In this document: one piece after another, positions 28,848 to 37,527 of the stretch
Layout: each line of letters starts with the position of its first letter
Numbering within the stretch: position 1 is the stretch's first letter
Assembly: GCF_026686735.1 (NCBI RefSeq)
Contig: NZ_CP113432.1
Location: 3,027,001 to 3,091,000 of the forward strand
Source of the DNA: Pseudomonas triclosanedens
GTDB lineage: Bacteria; Pseudomonadota; Gammaproteobacteria; Pseudomonadales; Pseudomonadaceae
Length of the DNA stretch: 64,000 bases
Direction of reading: 5' to 3'
Program-made: the position numbers and the translations under genes
Notes under the pieces: generated by a model
Told to the model about the DNA's origin: nothing
The model's input: only the letters and a program-made list of their open reading frames with translations
Database searches by the model: none

Positions 28848-28875
28848 GAACGTTGTCCATTCCTGCATCTCCGGT
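28848..28875 (+). promoter_or_regulatory. GAAC-N18-TC promoter-like motif
   Basis: GAACGT at 28848-28853 and TCCGGT at 28870-28875 are separated by 16 bases, 35 bases before the start codon of the gene at 28910. It belongs to the recurring element described in the findings. Confidence 0.4.
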
Positions 28876-28909
28876 GCGCCGGCCATCGATGATTCGCAGG
28901 AAGACTGAC

Positions 28910-29308
28910 ATGAGCGATGCCCACGATAGTTTCAACGAGGACTACCGCAGTGCCCTGGTCGAGGTGGCCTTGCCGGCTTTCGCGCGTGCCGGGGAGTTCG
29001 CCCGCGAGCATGGCCTGGAATGCAGCGTCGAGCTGGTCGAGGGCCATCGCGAGCTGCCCGAGCTGTGCCTGCGTGCGCGCGGCTCCTGCCATGCCCCAGA
29101 GTGCGTGTGCCGGATCAGCGCCGATCCGCGTACCCATCGCCTGTGCCATGAGAACCGCTGCGCCGGCCACGGTGCCCAGCGGTTGATCGGCTCGCTGGCC
29201 TCGCTCAACGAGATGGTGCTCGATACCCGCCTCATGGAATTCTTTCAGAGTGCCTTCGCGCTGCGCCTGGACTATGCCGCCAGCCGTCACGCCGGCGGCT
29301 TCTGGTAG
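28910..29308 (+). CDS. conserved hypothetical protein with Cys/His cluster
   Basis: This 132-residue soluble protein starts at ATG 28910 after CAGGAAG. I do not recognise the family. The central part contains several Cys and His residues (CLRARGSCHAPECVCR, then RLCHENRCAGHG), which could bind a metal ion, flanked by helical segments. It diverges from the mgtC-ku operon and converges on glgP, whose stop is one base away. In the P. aeruginosa layout that I remember, katE and another gene would lie between this gene and the mgtC-like gene; here there is only a 179-bp gap. Confidence 0.7.
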   Translation: MSDAHDSFNEDYRSALVEVALPAFARAGEFAREHGLECSVELVEGHRELPELCLRARGSCHAPECVCRISADPRTHRLCHENRCAGHGAQRLIGSLASLNEMVLDTRLMEFFQSAFALRLDYAASRHAGGFW

Positions 29309-29309
29309 G

Positions 29310-31769
29310 TCACTCTTCGCCCGGCGGCACCTTCCAGATTTCCTCCGCGTACTCGCGAATGGTGCGGTCGGAAGAGAACCAGCCGACCCGCGATGTATTG
29401 AGCATCGAGGCCTTCCACCAGCGCGCCGGCTTCTGCCAGAGCTGTTCCACACGTTCCTGGGCGTCCCAGTAGGCATCGAAGTCGGTGCAGACCATGAAGC
29501 GGTCGTCATAACGCAGGCTGTCTACCAGAGCGACGTAGCGCTGAGGGTCATCGGGCGAGAAAACGCCTGTCCCCAGTGCGATGAGCGCTTCCTCCAGGCG
29601 CGGCGATGCAGCGATCTCATGCTGCATCGACAGTTCGCCGGCACGCTTGCGCGCTTCCACCTGCTGCGCCTTGAGACCGAAGATGAACATATTGTCCGGA
29701 CCGATGCGTTCGCACATCTCGACATTGGCGCCGTCCAGGGTGCCGATGGTCAGCGCGCCATTGAGCGCGAACTTCATGTTGCTGGTGCCCGAGGCTTCGA
29801 GACCTGCGGTGGAAATCTGCTCGGAAAGGTCCGCCGCGGGGATGATCGACTCCGCCAGGCTTACGTTGTAGTTGGGGATGAACACCACCTTGAGCAGCCC
29901 GCGCACCGTCGGGTCGCCGTTGACCATGCGGCTGATGTCGTTGGCCAGCTTGATGATCAGCTTGGCCTGCTGGTAGCTCGGCGCGGCCTTGCCGGCGAAG
30001 ATTTTGACCCGTGGCACGCGGTGGGTGGCCGGGTCGTTGCGGATGTCCTGGTACAGCGCCACGGTGTGCAGCAGGTTGAGCAACTGCCTTTTGTATTCGT
30101 GGATACGTTTGATGTGTACGTCGAACAGCGCGTCCGGATCGACCCTGATCGCCAGGTTTTCCTCGATCAACTGCGCCAGCCGCTCCTTGGCATTGCGGCG
30201 CTGCTGGGCGAAACGCTGCCGCACCGAGGACTTCTCGGCGTGGGCGGCAAAGTCGCGCAGGCGATTCTCCGGGTCGTCCAGCACCTCTTCGCCGAGGGTA
30301 TCCACCAGCAGCGCGGTGAGTTCCGGATTGGCCTGGAACAGCCAGCGGCGGAAGGTCACGCCATTGGTCTTGTTGCTGATGCGGTTGGGGTACAGCCGGT
30401 GCAGTTCGCGGAACACCGTCTCACGCATCAGCTCGGTGTGCAGCGCGGAGACGCCATTCACGCTGTGGCAGCCAAGGAACGCCAGGTTGCCCATGCGCAC
30501 CCGGCGACCGTGGCCTTCCTCGATCAGCGACACCGCGCGCAGCAGGTCGAAATCATGGATGTCCTTGGCGCGCAAGGCGTCGATGTGGAAGGCGTTGATC
30601 AGGTAGATGATCTGCATGTGCCGCGGCAGCAGGCGCTCCATCAGCCCCACCGGCCAGGACTCCAGGGCCTCGGGCAGCAACGTGTGGTTGGTATAGGACA
30701 GGGTCGCTACCGTCAGTCCCCAGGCTTCGTCCCACTCCAGCCCGCGCTCATCCACCAAAAGGCGCATCAATTCGGCTACCGCGATGGCCGGGTGGGTGTC
30801 GTTGAGCTGGATCGCAGCCTGACGCGGCAGGCTGTGCACCTCTTCGCCATGCCCCAGGTGCCGTTGCATGAGGTCCTGCAGCGATGCGCAGACGAAGAAG
30901 TACTCCTGGCGCAACCGCAGTTCCTGACCGGCCTCGGTGCTGTCAGCCGGATACAGCACCCGCGAGATGCTTTCCGCGCGCACCGTGTCGGCCACCGCGC
31001 CGAGGTAGTCGCCGGCGTTGAAGCGATCCAGCCGCAGGGTCTCCTCGGCACGCGCACGCCACAGACGCAGGGTGTTCACGCTGGCATTGCGCCAACCGAC
31101 GATGGGCATGTCATAGGCCACCGCACGCACGCGTTCCAGCGGCTCCCAACACAAGCGCTGGCCACCGCTGCCGTCGTCCTCGCTCAGGACGCTGCCGCCA
31201 AAGCCGATGGTGTAGCTGCATTCGGGGCGCTCGAACTCCCACGGGTTACCGAAATCCAGCCAGGTTTCGGTGTGTTCCTGCTGCCAACCATCGGCGACCG
31301 TCTGCTTGAACAGGCCGTGTTCATAACGAATGCCGTAGCCGTGGGCGGGTATGTCGAGGGTCGCCATGCTTTCCATGAAACAGGCCGCCAGCCGCCCGAG
31401 ACCGCCGTTGCCCAGTGCCGCGTCAGGCTCCAGCAAGCGGATGCGTTCAAGATCGACGCCCAGTTCCGAGAGCGCCTGGCGTGCCACTTCCAGCAGGCCG
31501 AGATTGCTCAGATTGTCGATCAGCAAGCGGCCGATAAGGAACTCCAGCGACAGGTAATAGACGCGCTTGCGCTGGCTGCGGTCGATGGTGCGGGTGGTTT
31601 CCTCCCAGCCGTCCACCTGGTACTTGCGCGCGGCCAGCGCTACTGCCTCGAACCAGTCGTGGTCGTAGGCATCGGCCGGATCCTTGCCCACGGCGTAGCG
31701 CAAGCGGGTGAGTACTGCGTGCTTGAACGTTTCGACTTCCGACTGATCGGGAATGCTGTCCAGGGCCAT
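29310..31769 (-). CDS. glgP: glycogen phosphorylase (GT35)
   Basis: It releases glucose-1-phosphate from the ends of alpha-1,4-glucan using phosphate and pyridoxal phosphate. The 819-residue protein starts at ATG 31769 with AGGAGACGG upstream. The PLP-lysine segment EASGTSNMKFALNGALTIGTLDGANVEM lies near residue 655-682. The N-terminal part has LGNGGLGRLAACFMES (near 118) and YGIRYEHGLFKQ. Length is standard. It stands alone, leftward, apart from the synthesis genes, so breakdown can be controlled separately. The stop is one base from the end of the convergent 28910 gene. Confidence 0.95.
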   Translation of the reverse strand: MALDSIPDQSEVETFKHAVLTRLRYAVGKDPADAYDHDWFEAVALAARKYQVDGWEETTRTIDRSQRKRVYYLSLEFLIGRLLIDNLSNLGLLEVARQALSELGVDLERIRLLEPDAALGNGGLGRLAACFMESMATLDIPAHGYGIRYEHGLFKQTVADGWQQEHTETWLDFGNPWEFERPECSYTIGFGGSVLSEDDGSGGQRLCWEPLERVRAVAYDMPIVGWRNASVNTLRLWRARAEETLRLDRFNAGDYLGAVADTVRAESISRVLYPADSTEAGQELRLRQEYFFVCASLQDLMQRHLGHGEEVHSLPRQAAIQLNDTHPAIAVAELMRLLVDERGLEWDEAWGLTVATLSYTNHTLLPEALESWPVGLMERLLPRHMQIIYLINAFHIDALRAKDIHDFDLLRAVSLIEEGHGRRVRMGNLAFLGCHSVNGVSALHTELMRETVFRELHRLYPNRISNKTNGVTFRRWLFQANPELTALLVDTLGEEVLDDPENRLRDFAAHAEKSSVRQRFAQQRRNAKERLAQLIEENLAIRVDPDALFDVHIKRIHEYKRQLLNLLHTVALYQDIRNDPATHRVPRVKIFAGKAAPSYQQAKLIIKLANDISRMVNGDPTVRGLLKVVFIPNYNVSLAESIIPAADLSEQISTAGLEASGTSNMKFALNGALTIGTLDGANVEMCERIGPDNMFIFGLKAQQVEARKRAGELSMQHEIAASPRLEEALIALGTGVFSPDDPQRYVALVDSLRYDDRFMVCTDFDAYWDAQERVEQLWQKPARWWKASMLNTSRVGWFSSDRTIREYAEEIWKVPPGEE

Positions 31770-31909
31770 TGCCGTCTCCTATGGATGCCGGTTGCTCCGC
31801 AGAGCCACGACGACGCAAGCGCAGCGGCCCCCTAGTGCATCTGTCCGCTGGCGAGTCGATGAGTTCAGAGCGTTTCACCGGCCGGCATCCTCCGTTCATC
31901 CGAATCGCT

Positions 31910-31937
31910 GAACCGTCGCGTCTGGCTGTCCTCTCCC
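31910..31937 (+). promoter_or_regulatory. GAAC-N18-TC promoter-like motif
   Basis: GAACCG at 31910-31915 is followed after 16 bases by TCTCCC at 31932-31937, 63 bases before the start codon at 32001. It would transcribe the 32001 and 32427 genes. Spacing is the same as at the other sites. Confidence 0.4.
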
Positions 31938-32000
31938 GAACTAAGTCCGGCGTTCCGGACGAGTGTGTTTCACGCACCTGACGATCAAAGGAGAACAGCC

Positions 32001-32378
32001 ATGCCACGCGGCAGCAAAGACAAGTACACCGACAAACAGAAGCGCAAGGCCGAGCACATCGAGGAGAGCTACGAGAGTCGCGGCGTATCCACGGACGAAG
32101 CGCAAGCCCGCGCCTGGGCCACGGTCAACAAACAATCCGGCGGCGGTGAGAAGAAAGGTGGCTCCGGGCAGAAGAAAAGCCCGCAGGCCAAGTCCGCTTC
32201 GCGAAAGTCCTCCGCTCGCCGTGCGGTGGCGACCAAGCATGGCGTGCCGCGCCCGGACCAGTCGCTGGAGTCGATGACCAAGGCCGAACTGCTCAATCGC
32301 GCACGCACCCGGCACATTCCCGGCCGCTCGACCATGCGCAAGCAGGAGTTGATCAACGCGCTCCGCCACGCGGCCTGA
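32001..32378 (+). CDS. small basic protein with Rho-N/SAP-like C-terminus
   Basis: This 125-residue protein starts at ATG 32001 with AAAGGAG upstream. It is very rich in Lys, Arg and Ser. The N-terminus (PRGSKDKYTDKQKRKAEHIEESY) resembles proteins often labelled plasmid stabilization or ChaB-like in Pseudomonas. Residues about 45-75 are a low-complexity Gly/Lys/Ser linker. The C-terminus (MTKAELLNRARTRHIPGRSTMRKQELINALR) looks like a Rho N-terminal or SAP helix-turn-helix that contacts nucleic acid. A DNA-binding stress protein is plausible, given the nearby ku and ligD. The function is not established. Confidence 0.75.
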   Translation: MPRGSKDKYTDKQKRKAEHIEESYESRGVSTDEAQARAWATVNKQSGGGEKKGGSGQKKSPQAKSASRKSSARRAVATKHGVPRPDQSLESMTKAELLNRARTRHIPGRSTMRKQELINALRHAA

Positions 32379-32426
32379 AGCCGCGCAAGGCATTCACTCA
32401 GCCGACACAACGCAGGAGACAACCCG

Positions 32427-32738
32427 ATGGCACATTCCACATGGTCCCCCTTGCAGCGCAGCAGCAGCACCCAGCAACTGCAGTCACTGGTCAGCGATCT
32501 CGAGTCGCTGCTGGAAAGCGGCCGTGACCTGGCCGCCGATGAACTTCCGGCTTTCAAGGCCAGGCTGCAGGAGCTGGTTTCCGAAAGCCGCGACAACAGT
32601 GAGCGGCTGCTCCGCCAAAGCCGTCGTGCCCTGCGGGCCGGTGGCGAGTACGTTGGCGAACATCCCTGGCAGACCACCCTGGTCCTGGCGGTCACTTGCG
32701 GCGTCCTTGCCGCCTGTGTGATGAGCCGGCATCACTGA
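32427..32738 (+). CDS. ElaB/YqjD/DUF883 family protein
   Basis: This 103-residue protein has a long amphipathic helical region (about residues 12-75; LQSLVSDLESLLESGRDL) followed by a C-terminal transmembrane helix (TTLVLAVTCGVLAACVM). In the E. coli relatives ElaB and YqjD this tail anchors the protein in the inner membrane and the N-terminal part associates with ribosomes in stationary phase. CAGGAGAC precedes the ATG. It lies 48 bp after the 32001 gene in the same orientation and probably shares its promoter. Confidence 0.85.
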   Translation: MAHSTWSPLQRSSSTQQLQSLVSDLESLLESGRDLAADELPAFKARLQELVSESRDNSERLLRQSRRALRAGGEYVGEHPWQTTLVLAVTCGVLAACVMSRHH

Positions 32739-32745
32739 TGCCGGT

Positions 32746-33597
32746 TCAGCCGTTGACCACCGTTCCGCCGTTGACGTGCAGCACCTGCCCGCTGACGTAG
32801 GACGAATCCGTGCTGGCCAGGTATACGTAGGCCGGGGCGACTTCTTCGGGTTGCCCCGGCCTGGCCATTGGCGTATTGGCGCCGAAATGCGCGACTTCCT
32901 CGGCGCTGAAGGTCGACGGAATCAGCGGCGTCCAGATCGGCCCGGGCGCGACGGCGTTGACGCGGATGCCGCGCCCGGCCAGATTCATCGCCAGCGAACG
33001 GGTGAACGAGGTGATGGCGCCCTTGCTCGAGGAATAGTCGATCAGTTTCGGATTGCCCTTGTAGGCGGTGATGGAGGTGGTATTGATGATCGCCCCGCCC
33101 TCGCCCATCAGCGGCAGTACGGCCTTGGTCAGTTGGAACATGCCGAAGATGTTGGTGCGGAAGGTGCGTTCCCACTGTTCCTCGCTGATGTCTTCAAGTG
33201 ACTCCTGCGGATGCTGTTCGCCGGCATTGTTGACCAGTATGTCCACCCTGCCCCAGCGCTCTTCGACACGACGCGCGACATCCGCGCAGAATTCGCGGTC
33301 GGCGACGTCGCCGGCCATTTCCAGGCACTGCTGGCCGAGCGATTCGATGATCTGGCAGGTTTTCAGGGCGTCCTCGGATTCCTCCAGATACAGCAGCACC
33401 ACGTCGGCGCGCTCGCGGGCGAAGGTCACCGCCACCGCGCGGCCGATGCCACTGTCGCCGCCGGTGACGATGGCCACCTTGCCGGTGAGCTTGGCCGCCG
33501 CCCGGTAGTGGCTGGAGACGAATTCAGGGTGTGGCAGCATCTCGTCCTCGCGGCCAGGCCGGCGGTCCTGGTGCTGCGGCGGTAGGGTTTCGTTCAT
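32746..33597 (-). CDS. SDR family oxidoreductase (YghA-like)
   Basis: This 283-residue short-chain dehydrogenase starts at ATG 33597 with GAAGGAG upstream. It has a ~40-residue N-terminal extension, then KVAIVTGGDSGIGRAV (nucleotide-binding Gly motif near 47), VDILVNNAGEQHPQ, the catalytic Ser and Tyr-x-x-x-Lys (YSSSKGA near 197) and the C-terminal YVSGQVLHVNGG. The extension and the NNAGEQ segment are typical of the YghA subgroup, whose substrate is not well defined. It follows the metallothionein-like gene by 32 bp and may be co-transcribed. Confidence 0.88.
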   Translation of the reverse strand: MNETLPPQHQDRRPGREDEMLPHPEFVSSHYRAAAKLTGKVAIVTGGDSGIGRAVAVTFARERADVVLLYLEESEDALKTCQIIESLGQQCLEMAGDVADREFCADVARRVEERWGRVDILVNNAGEQHPQESLEDISEEQWERTFRTNIFGMFQLTKAVLPLMGEGGAIINTTSITAYKGNPKLIDYSSSKGAITSFTRSLAMNLAGRGIRVNAVAPGPIWTPLIPSTFSAEEVAHFGANTPMARPGQPEEVAPAYVYLASTDSSYVSGQVLHVNGGTVVNG

Positions 33598-33629
33598 GCT
33601 GTTCTCCTTCGATGCGCAGGCATCGGTCA

Positions 33630-33806
33630 TCAGGCGCGGGTTGCGCTCGCTTCGGCGCAATGGCAGAGCGGGTCCAGGCAGTGCCGTTCGCCGTCCGGAT
33701 GGCCGTCGGCGCAGGCCTGGCAGCAATAGGCGCGGCCTTCGTGGTAGACGGCGTTGGGGCCAAGGCTGCAAGAGCAGCCGGGACATGCGCAGCGTTGGTC
33801 GTTCAT
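33630..33806 (-). CDS. bacterial metallothionein-like protein
   Basis: This 58-residue protein has nine Cys and three His: CACPGCSC near the N-terminus, YCCQACADGH in the middle and CLDPLCHC near the end. This pattern is that of the SmtA/PmtA metallothionein family, which binds zinc, cadmium or copper and buffers redox stress. The ATG at 33806 has CAGGAGG upstream. A second, related gene lies at 37528-37764. A TGAACTCC box lies at 33879-33871, shared with the promoter region of the second gene, though its -10 partner is off-spacing here. Confidence 0.85.
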   Translation of the reverse strand: MNDQRCACPGCSCSLGPNAVYHEGRAYCCQACADGHPDGERHCLDPLCHCAEASATRA

Positions 33807-33919
33807 CTGAGCCTCCTGAGCCAATGGGCGGTACGCCCGCCCTTCATTGGATTCGGCCGGAAGGCCAAACCGGAGTTCAGGGTTTTTCACCAGCGGCGCG
33901 GTCATCGGCCTGCTTTTCT

Positions 33920-33947
33920 GAACCTTGGCGGCATCACTGCGTCCACT
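33920..33947 (+). promoter_or_regulatory. GAAC-N18-TC promoter-like motif
   Basis: GAACCT at 33920-33925, a 16-base spacer and TCCACT at 33942-33947 precede the DUF4142 start (33975) by 27 bases. Of the set it is among the closest to the AlgU-type consensus. Confidence 0.4.
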
Positions 33948-33974
33948 GCGGCACATACCCCAAGGAGAAGGCCC

Positions 33975-34511
33975 ATGAGCACGCGCCCGATCTCTGCGTA
34001 TTTCCGCGCCCTGTCGATTGCCGGTGCCGCCGTGCTGGGCGGCCTGCTGCTGAGCGACATGACCCCCGCCGACGAGCGCAGCGCCGCCAACGGCTTCATC
34101 GCCGAGACAATGAGCAACAGCCAGCAGCAGATCGCCCGCGCCCGGCAGGCGCTGCTCCACGGGCATACGCTGGCGGTGCGCGACCAGGCACAAGGCGTTC
34201 TGGATGAGCACGGCAAGATGCTTGCCGAGTTGAAGGCGCTGGCGGAGAAACACGGCCTGCAGGTCAGCAGCGAACCGGCGCAGAAACAACAGAGCGACCA
34301 GGCGCAAGCGGATCTGGCGAGCAGCCAGCGCTTCGACCGGGACTACGCGGAGGCGCAGCTCAAGGCATCCAGGGCTGCTGTGGAATCCTTCGATCGCATG
34401 AGCAAGCGCACCGATGACCCCGAACTGCAGGGCTTCGCTCGCCTCTGGTTACCGATGCTCTACCACCAGCGGGAAATCGCCGATCAACTGGTAGCCTCGC
34501 AAAAACCCTAG
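33975..34511 (+). CDS. DUF4142-type envelope protein
   Basis: This 178-residue protein starts with a signal-like N-terminus (ALSIAGAAVLGGLLLSDM), so it is probably periplasmic or membrane-anchored. The rest is helical and rich in Gln, Ala, Lys and His, resembling the DUF4142 ferritin-like four-helix family (AAVESFDRMSKRTDDPELQGFARLWLPMLYHQREIADQL). The function is unknown. AAGGAGAAGG lies before the ATG. Its stop overlaps the end of the convergent ligD by 4 bp. Confidence 0.7.
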   Translation: MSTRPISAYFRALSIAGAAVLGGLLLSDMTPADERSAANGFIAETMSNSQQQIARARQALLHGHTLAVRDQAQGVLDEHGKMLAELKALAEKHGLQVSSEPAQKQQSDQAQADLASSQRFDRDYAEAQLKASRAAVESFDRMSKRTDDPELQGFARLWLPMLYHQREIADQLVASQKP

Positions 34512-37039
34512 CCTTCCAGTTGCTGCCACATCTTGCGGCCGAGGCGTTGCTGCCGGGCGGAAGGCCATGCGCTCCAGGGATCAGGGCCGCCCAGCCGCTG
34601 CGCAACGTTCTGGATATTCCAGGCATTGGCGCCCTTCAGGTCGGCCAGTTCATCACGGCTGATCGGTACCGACACCGGCAGGCCATCGCGCGCGCGCACT
34701 GACCAGACGCAAACGGTACTGGCGCCACGGGTATTGCGCAGGTAGTCGATGAAGATCTTGCCGATACGATTCTTCGGTCCGGAAATGGCACTGAAACGAT
34801 CCGGCATCAGCTTCGCCATGTGCCGGGAAATGGCGTGGGCGAAGTCCTTCACTTCATCCCATCCATAATCGCGGCGCAGCGGCACCAGAATGTGCATGCC
34901 CTTGCCGCCGCTGGTCTTGAGGAAGGCGCTCAGACCCAGTTCGTCGAGCAGGGTGAGTGTCAGTCGGGTCGCCTCGATCATGCGTTTCCAGGGCAGCGCC
35001 GGGTCCGGATCGAGGTCCAGGATGAAGCGGTCCGGTTTCTCCAGGTCATCGACGCTGGCATTCCAGGTATGCAGTTCCAGCACGCCCATCTGGGCCGCAC
35101 CGACCAACCCACGGGTATTGGCGATACGCAACAGCGGCGCGTGGCCGGGATCCAGTCGCGGTTCAAGTTGCTCGACACCGGGAAGCTCGGTGCGCGAGGC
35201 ATGGCGCTGGAAGAATTGCTCGCCGCCAACCCCATCCGGCGCCCGAACCAGCGATACCGGGCGGTCGCCGAGCCACGGCAATATGCGCTCGGCGGCCTGT
35301 TCGTAGTAGCGCGCCACGTCGATCTTGTGCAGCGCGCTGCCGGGATCGACCACCCGGTCGGGATGGGTAATGGCAATCCCGGCGACAACGTTGCCACGCC
35401 CGGCGGCAGCGCCGGGTGAGCGCTTGTGCGTGGACCTGGGTTCCTCGCGTACGATTTCCCTGGCCGGCTTGTCGCTGCGCAGACCATGAAATACCGCCTG
35501 GCGCACCAGGCCTTCGCGGGTAATCTCGGCAAACGCCACTTCACCCAGCAGTTGCGGACGCAGCCAGGTGACTCCCCTGGCGTCCTGCCCCTTGGGCAGC
35601 GTCTTCAGCGGGCAGCGTTGGCGCACCAGCGGCTGGAGTTGCTGATGGATGGCCTTCAGGCTGGTGGCGCTGAAGCCGGTACCGACTTTGCCGGCGTATC
35701 GCAGTTCGCCATCCTTGTCGTGCAAACCGAGCAGCAGTGCACCGAAATGCGTCCGCGACCCTTTGGGTTCGCTGTAGCCGACGATGACGAACTCCTGCCG
35801 GCGCTTGCACTTGAGCTTGATCCAGTCGCCGGAGCGGCGCTCGACGTAGCGGCTGCCGGCGCGCTTGCCGATCAGCCCTTCGAGCCCCAGCCGGCAGGCA
35901 CTGTCGAGAATGCTGCGCGGGTCATCGGTGAAGTCTTCGGAGTAGCGCAGGCGGTCGCTGGAGCTTTCACGCAGCAGATCCTGCAACGCTGCGCGGCGCT
36001 CTTCGAGTGGCTTGTCGCGGTAATCCATGCCGTCGAGCCAGAGCAGGTCGAACAGCGTGTAGCGAATCGCTTCGGAGAGACCGGCATCGAAGGCATTCTG
36101 CAGGCGCTGGAAATCCGGCCGGCCCTCCTCGTCCACCACCAGGATCTCGCCGTCCAGCCAGGCCGAGTCGACTTCCAGCCCTGCCAGCGCCTTGCACAGC
36201 TCGGGCAGCTTCGCCGACCAGTCATGGCCGTTGCGGGTCAGCAGCCGGACGTTGCCGTGGTCGAGGCGTGCAAGGATGCGATAGCCGTCGATCTTGATCT
36301 CGTAGCGCCAGTCGCCTGCGGGCGGCGCATCGACCAGCGTTGCCAGTTGCGGCGCGAAGCGCTCGGGCAGCCGCTGTCGGGCCGACTTGCGCGGCGCGGC
36401 CGGTTTCGCCGAGGTTGCGGCTGGCTTCTTCGCGGGCTTCCCGGCCAAGCCACGGTTGCTGGCCGGCGCCGTCATTTCGCTGGGCAGCGGCTGGCCGCTG
36501 AGCACACTGAGCGGCTCCTTGGCGAGAATGTCGAAGCGCGGGAAATCGCGCGCCTCGCCATCGCGCCCCTTGATGATGAACCACTGCGGCTGGCGGCCAG
36601 GCATGCGCGTGCGTACCAGGTTCCAACTGCCGGACAGCTTGCGGCCTTGCAAGCGGAATTTCAGATGCCCGCTTTTCAGCCCGGCGTGGGGATCGCCCAG
36701 CGGCTGCCAGCGGCCTTCATCCCAGACGATCACATCGCCCGCGCCATAGTGGCCTTCGGGAATGTGGCCCTCGAAGCGTGCGTAATCCAGCGGGTGGTCC
36801 TCGACCTCGATGGCCAGGCGCTTGACGCTAGGATCAAGGCACGGCCCCTTGGGCACTGCCCAGCTTTTCAGCACGCCATCGAGTTCCAGGCGGAAGTCGT
36901 AGTGCAGGTGACTCGCATCGTGCTTCTGCACCACGAAGATGTATTCGTCGGCGGGGGCCGCAGCCTCGCCGCGTGGCTCAGGTGTGCCACTGAAATCACG
37001 CTTGCGCGCGTATTCCTGCAGAGCGTTGGCATCGGGCAT
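34508..37039 (-). CDS. ligD: multifunctional DNA ligase D
   Basis: LigD repairs double-strand breaks together with Ku. The 843-residue protein has three domains in the Pseudomonas order. The phosphoesterase comes first (HDASHLHYDFRLELDGVL, near 40-57; PEGHYGAGDVIVWDEG). The ATP-dependent ligase follows, with the adenylated Lys in YEIKIDGYRI (near 250) and DGEILVVDEEGRPDF. The C-terminal primase/polymerase has DLDPDPALPWKRM near 676 and SGGKGMHILVPL. An Ala/Lys-rich linker near 200-225 joins the first two. A short acidic gene lies 16 bp upstream on the same strand. Confidence 0.95.
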   Translation of the reverse strand: MPDANALQEYARKRDFSGTPEPRGEAAAPADEYIFVVQKHDASHLHYDFRLELDGVLKSWAVPKGPCLDPSVKRLAIEVEDHPLDYARFEGHIPEGHYGAGDVIVWDEGRWQPLGDPHAGLKSGHLKFRLQGRKLSGSWNLVRTRMPGRQPQWFIIKGRDGEARDFPRFDILAKEPLSVLSGQPLPSEMTAPASNRGLAGKPAKKPAATSAKPAAPRKSARQRLPERFAPQLATLVDAPPAGDWRYEIKIDGYRILARLDHGNVRLLTRNGHDWSAKLPELCKALAGLEVDSAWLDGEILVVDEEGRPDFQRLQNAFDAGLSEAIRYTLFDLLWLDGMDYRDKPLEERRAALQDLLRESSSDRLRYSEDFTDDPRSILDSACRLGLEGLIGKRAGSRYVERRSGDWIKLKCKRRQEFVIVGYSEPKGSRTHFGALLLGLHDKDGELRYAGKVGTGFSATSLKAIHQQLQPLVRQRCPLKTLPKGQDARGVTWLRPQLLGEVAFAEITREGLVRQAVFHGLRSDKPAREIVREEPRSTHKRSPGAAAGRGNVVAGIAITHPDRVVDPGSALHKIDVARYYEQAAERILPWLGDRPVSLVRAPDGVGGEQFFQRHASRTELPGVEQLEPRLDPGHAPLLRIANTRGLVGAAQMGVLELHTWNASVDDLEKPDRFILDLDPDPALPWKRMIEATRLTLTLLDELGLSAFLKTSGGKGMHILVPLRRDYGWDEVKDFAHAISRHMAKLMPDRFSAISGPKNRIGKIFIDYLRNTRGASTVCVWSVRARDGLPVSVPISRDELADLKGANAWNIQNVAQRLGGPDPWSAWPSARQQRLGRKMWQQLEG

Positions 37040-37055
37040 GGGGCGGATCTCCGGT

Positions 37056-37481
37056 TCATTCTTTCTCGTCGCGGGGGGTGCGCGCCCAGGGTTTGCCGTC
37101 CAGCGGCTTCACCCGGCCCTCCTGCGCTTCGTCCAGACCGATGCCGCCACCGATCTCGCCTGCTCCGGCGATGCGCAATTCTTCATCGGCAGGCGTTTCA
37201 TCGGAGGGATCGAGCGGCGACTCGGTGCCCTGCTCATCGATCAGGGTTTCCGGTGCCAGGTCGTCCATGCTCACGTTGTCCTCCACCTGGCTGTCGTTCT
37301 GCGTTTCGCCGCCGCTCATGCCCATCTCCCGGCGGCGGCGAGCGGGGAATTCGTTTTCCACCTCGCCGGGCGAGCGCTCGTCACCGATGCGCCCTTCCGG
37401 GCCTTTCTCGAAATCCAGCTCGCGGACGGTGCCCATGCGGTCTTCGGTATCGTCGATATCATTCGGCTGATGGCGCTTCAT
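37056..37481 (-). CDS. acidic hydrophilic hypothetical protein
   Basis: This 141-residue protein starts at ATG 37481 with GTGGAGGAAG upstream. It is rich in Asp, Glu, Arg and Gly, has no hydrophobic core and is probably disordered. I recognise no domain. It lies 16 bp upstream of ligD in the same direction and is likely co-transcribed with it. Similar polar proteins occur in stress operons of Pseudomonas, but no function is known to me. Confidence 0.65.
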   Translation of the reverse strand: MKRHQPNDIDDTEDRMGTVRELDFEKGPEGRIGDERSPGEVENEFPARRRREMGMSGGETQNDSQVEDNVSMDDLAPETLIDEQGTESPLDPSDETPADEELRIAGAGEIGGGIGLDEAQEGRVKPLDGKPWARTPRDEKE

Positions 37482-37527
37482 GGTCGCTTCCTCCACTGTT
37501 CGAATGGGTGGATCGCCAGTGGCTCGC

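Noticed and set aside
29250..31835. 861-codon rightward ORF
   Set aside because: It is antisense to the entire glgP gene, which has intact active-site motifs.
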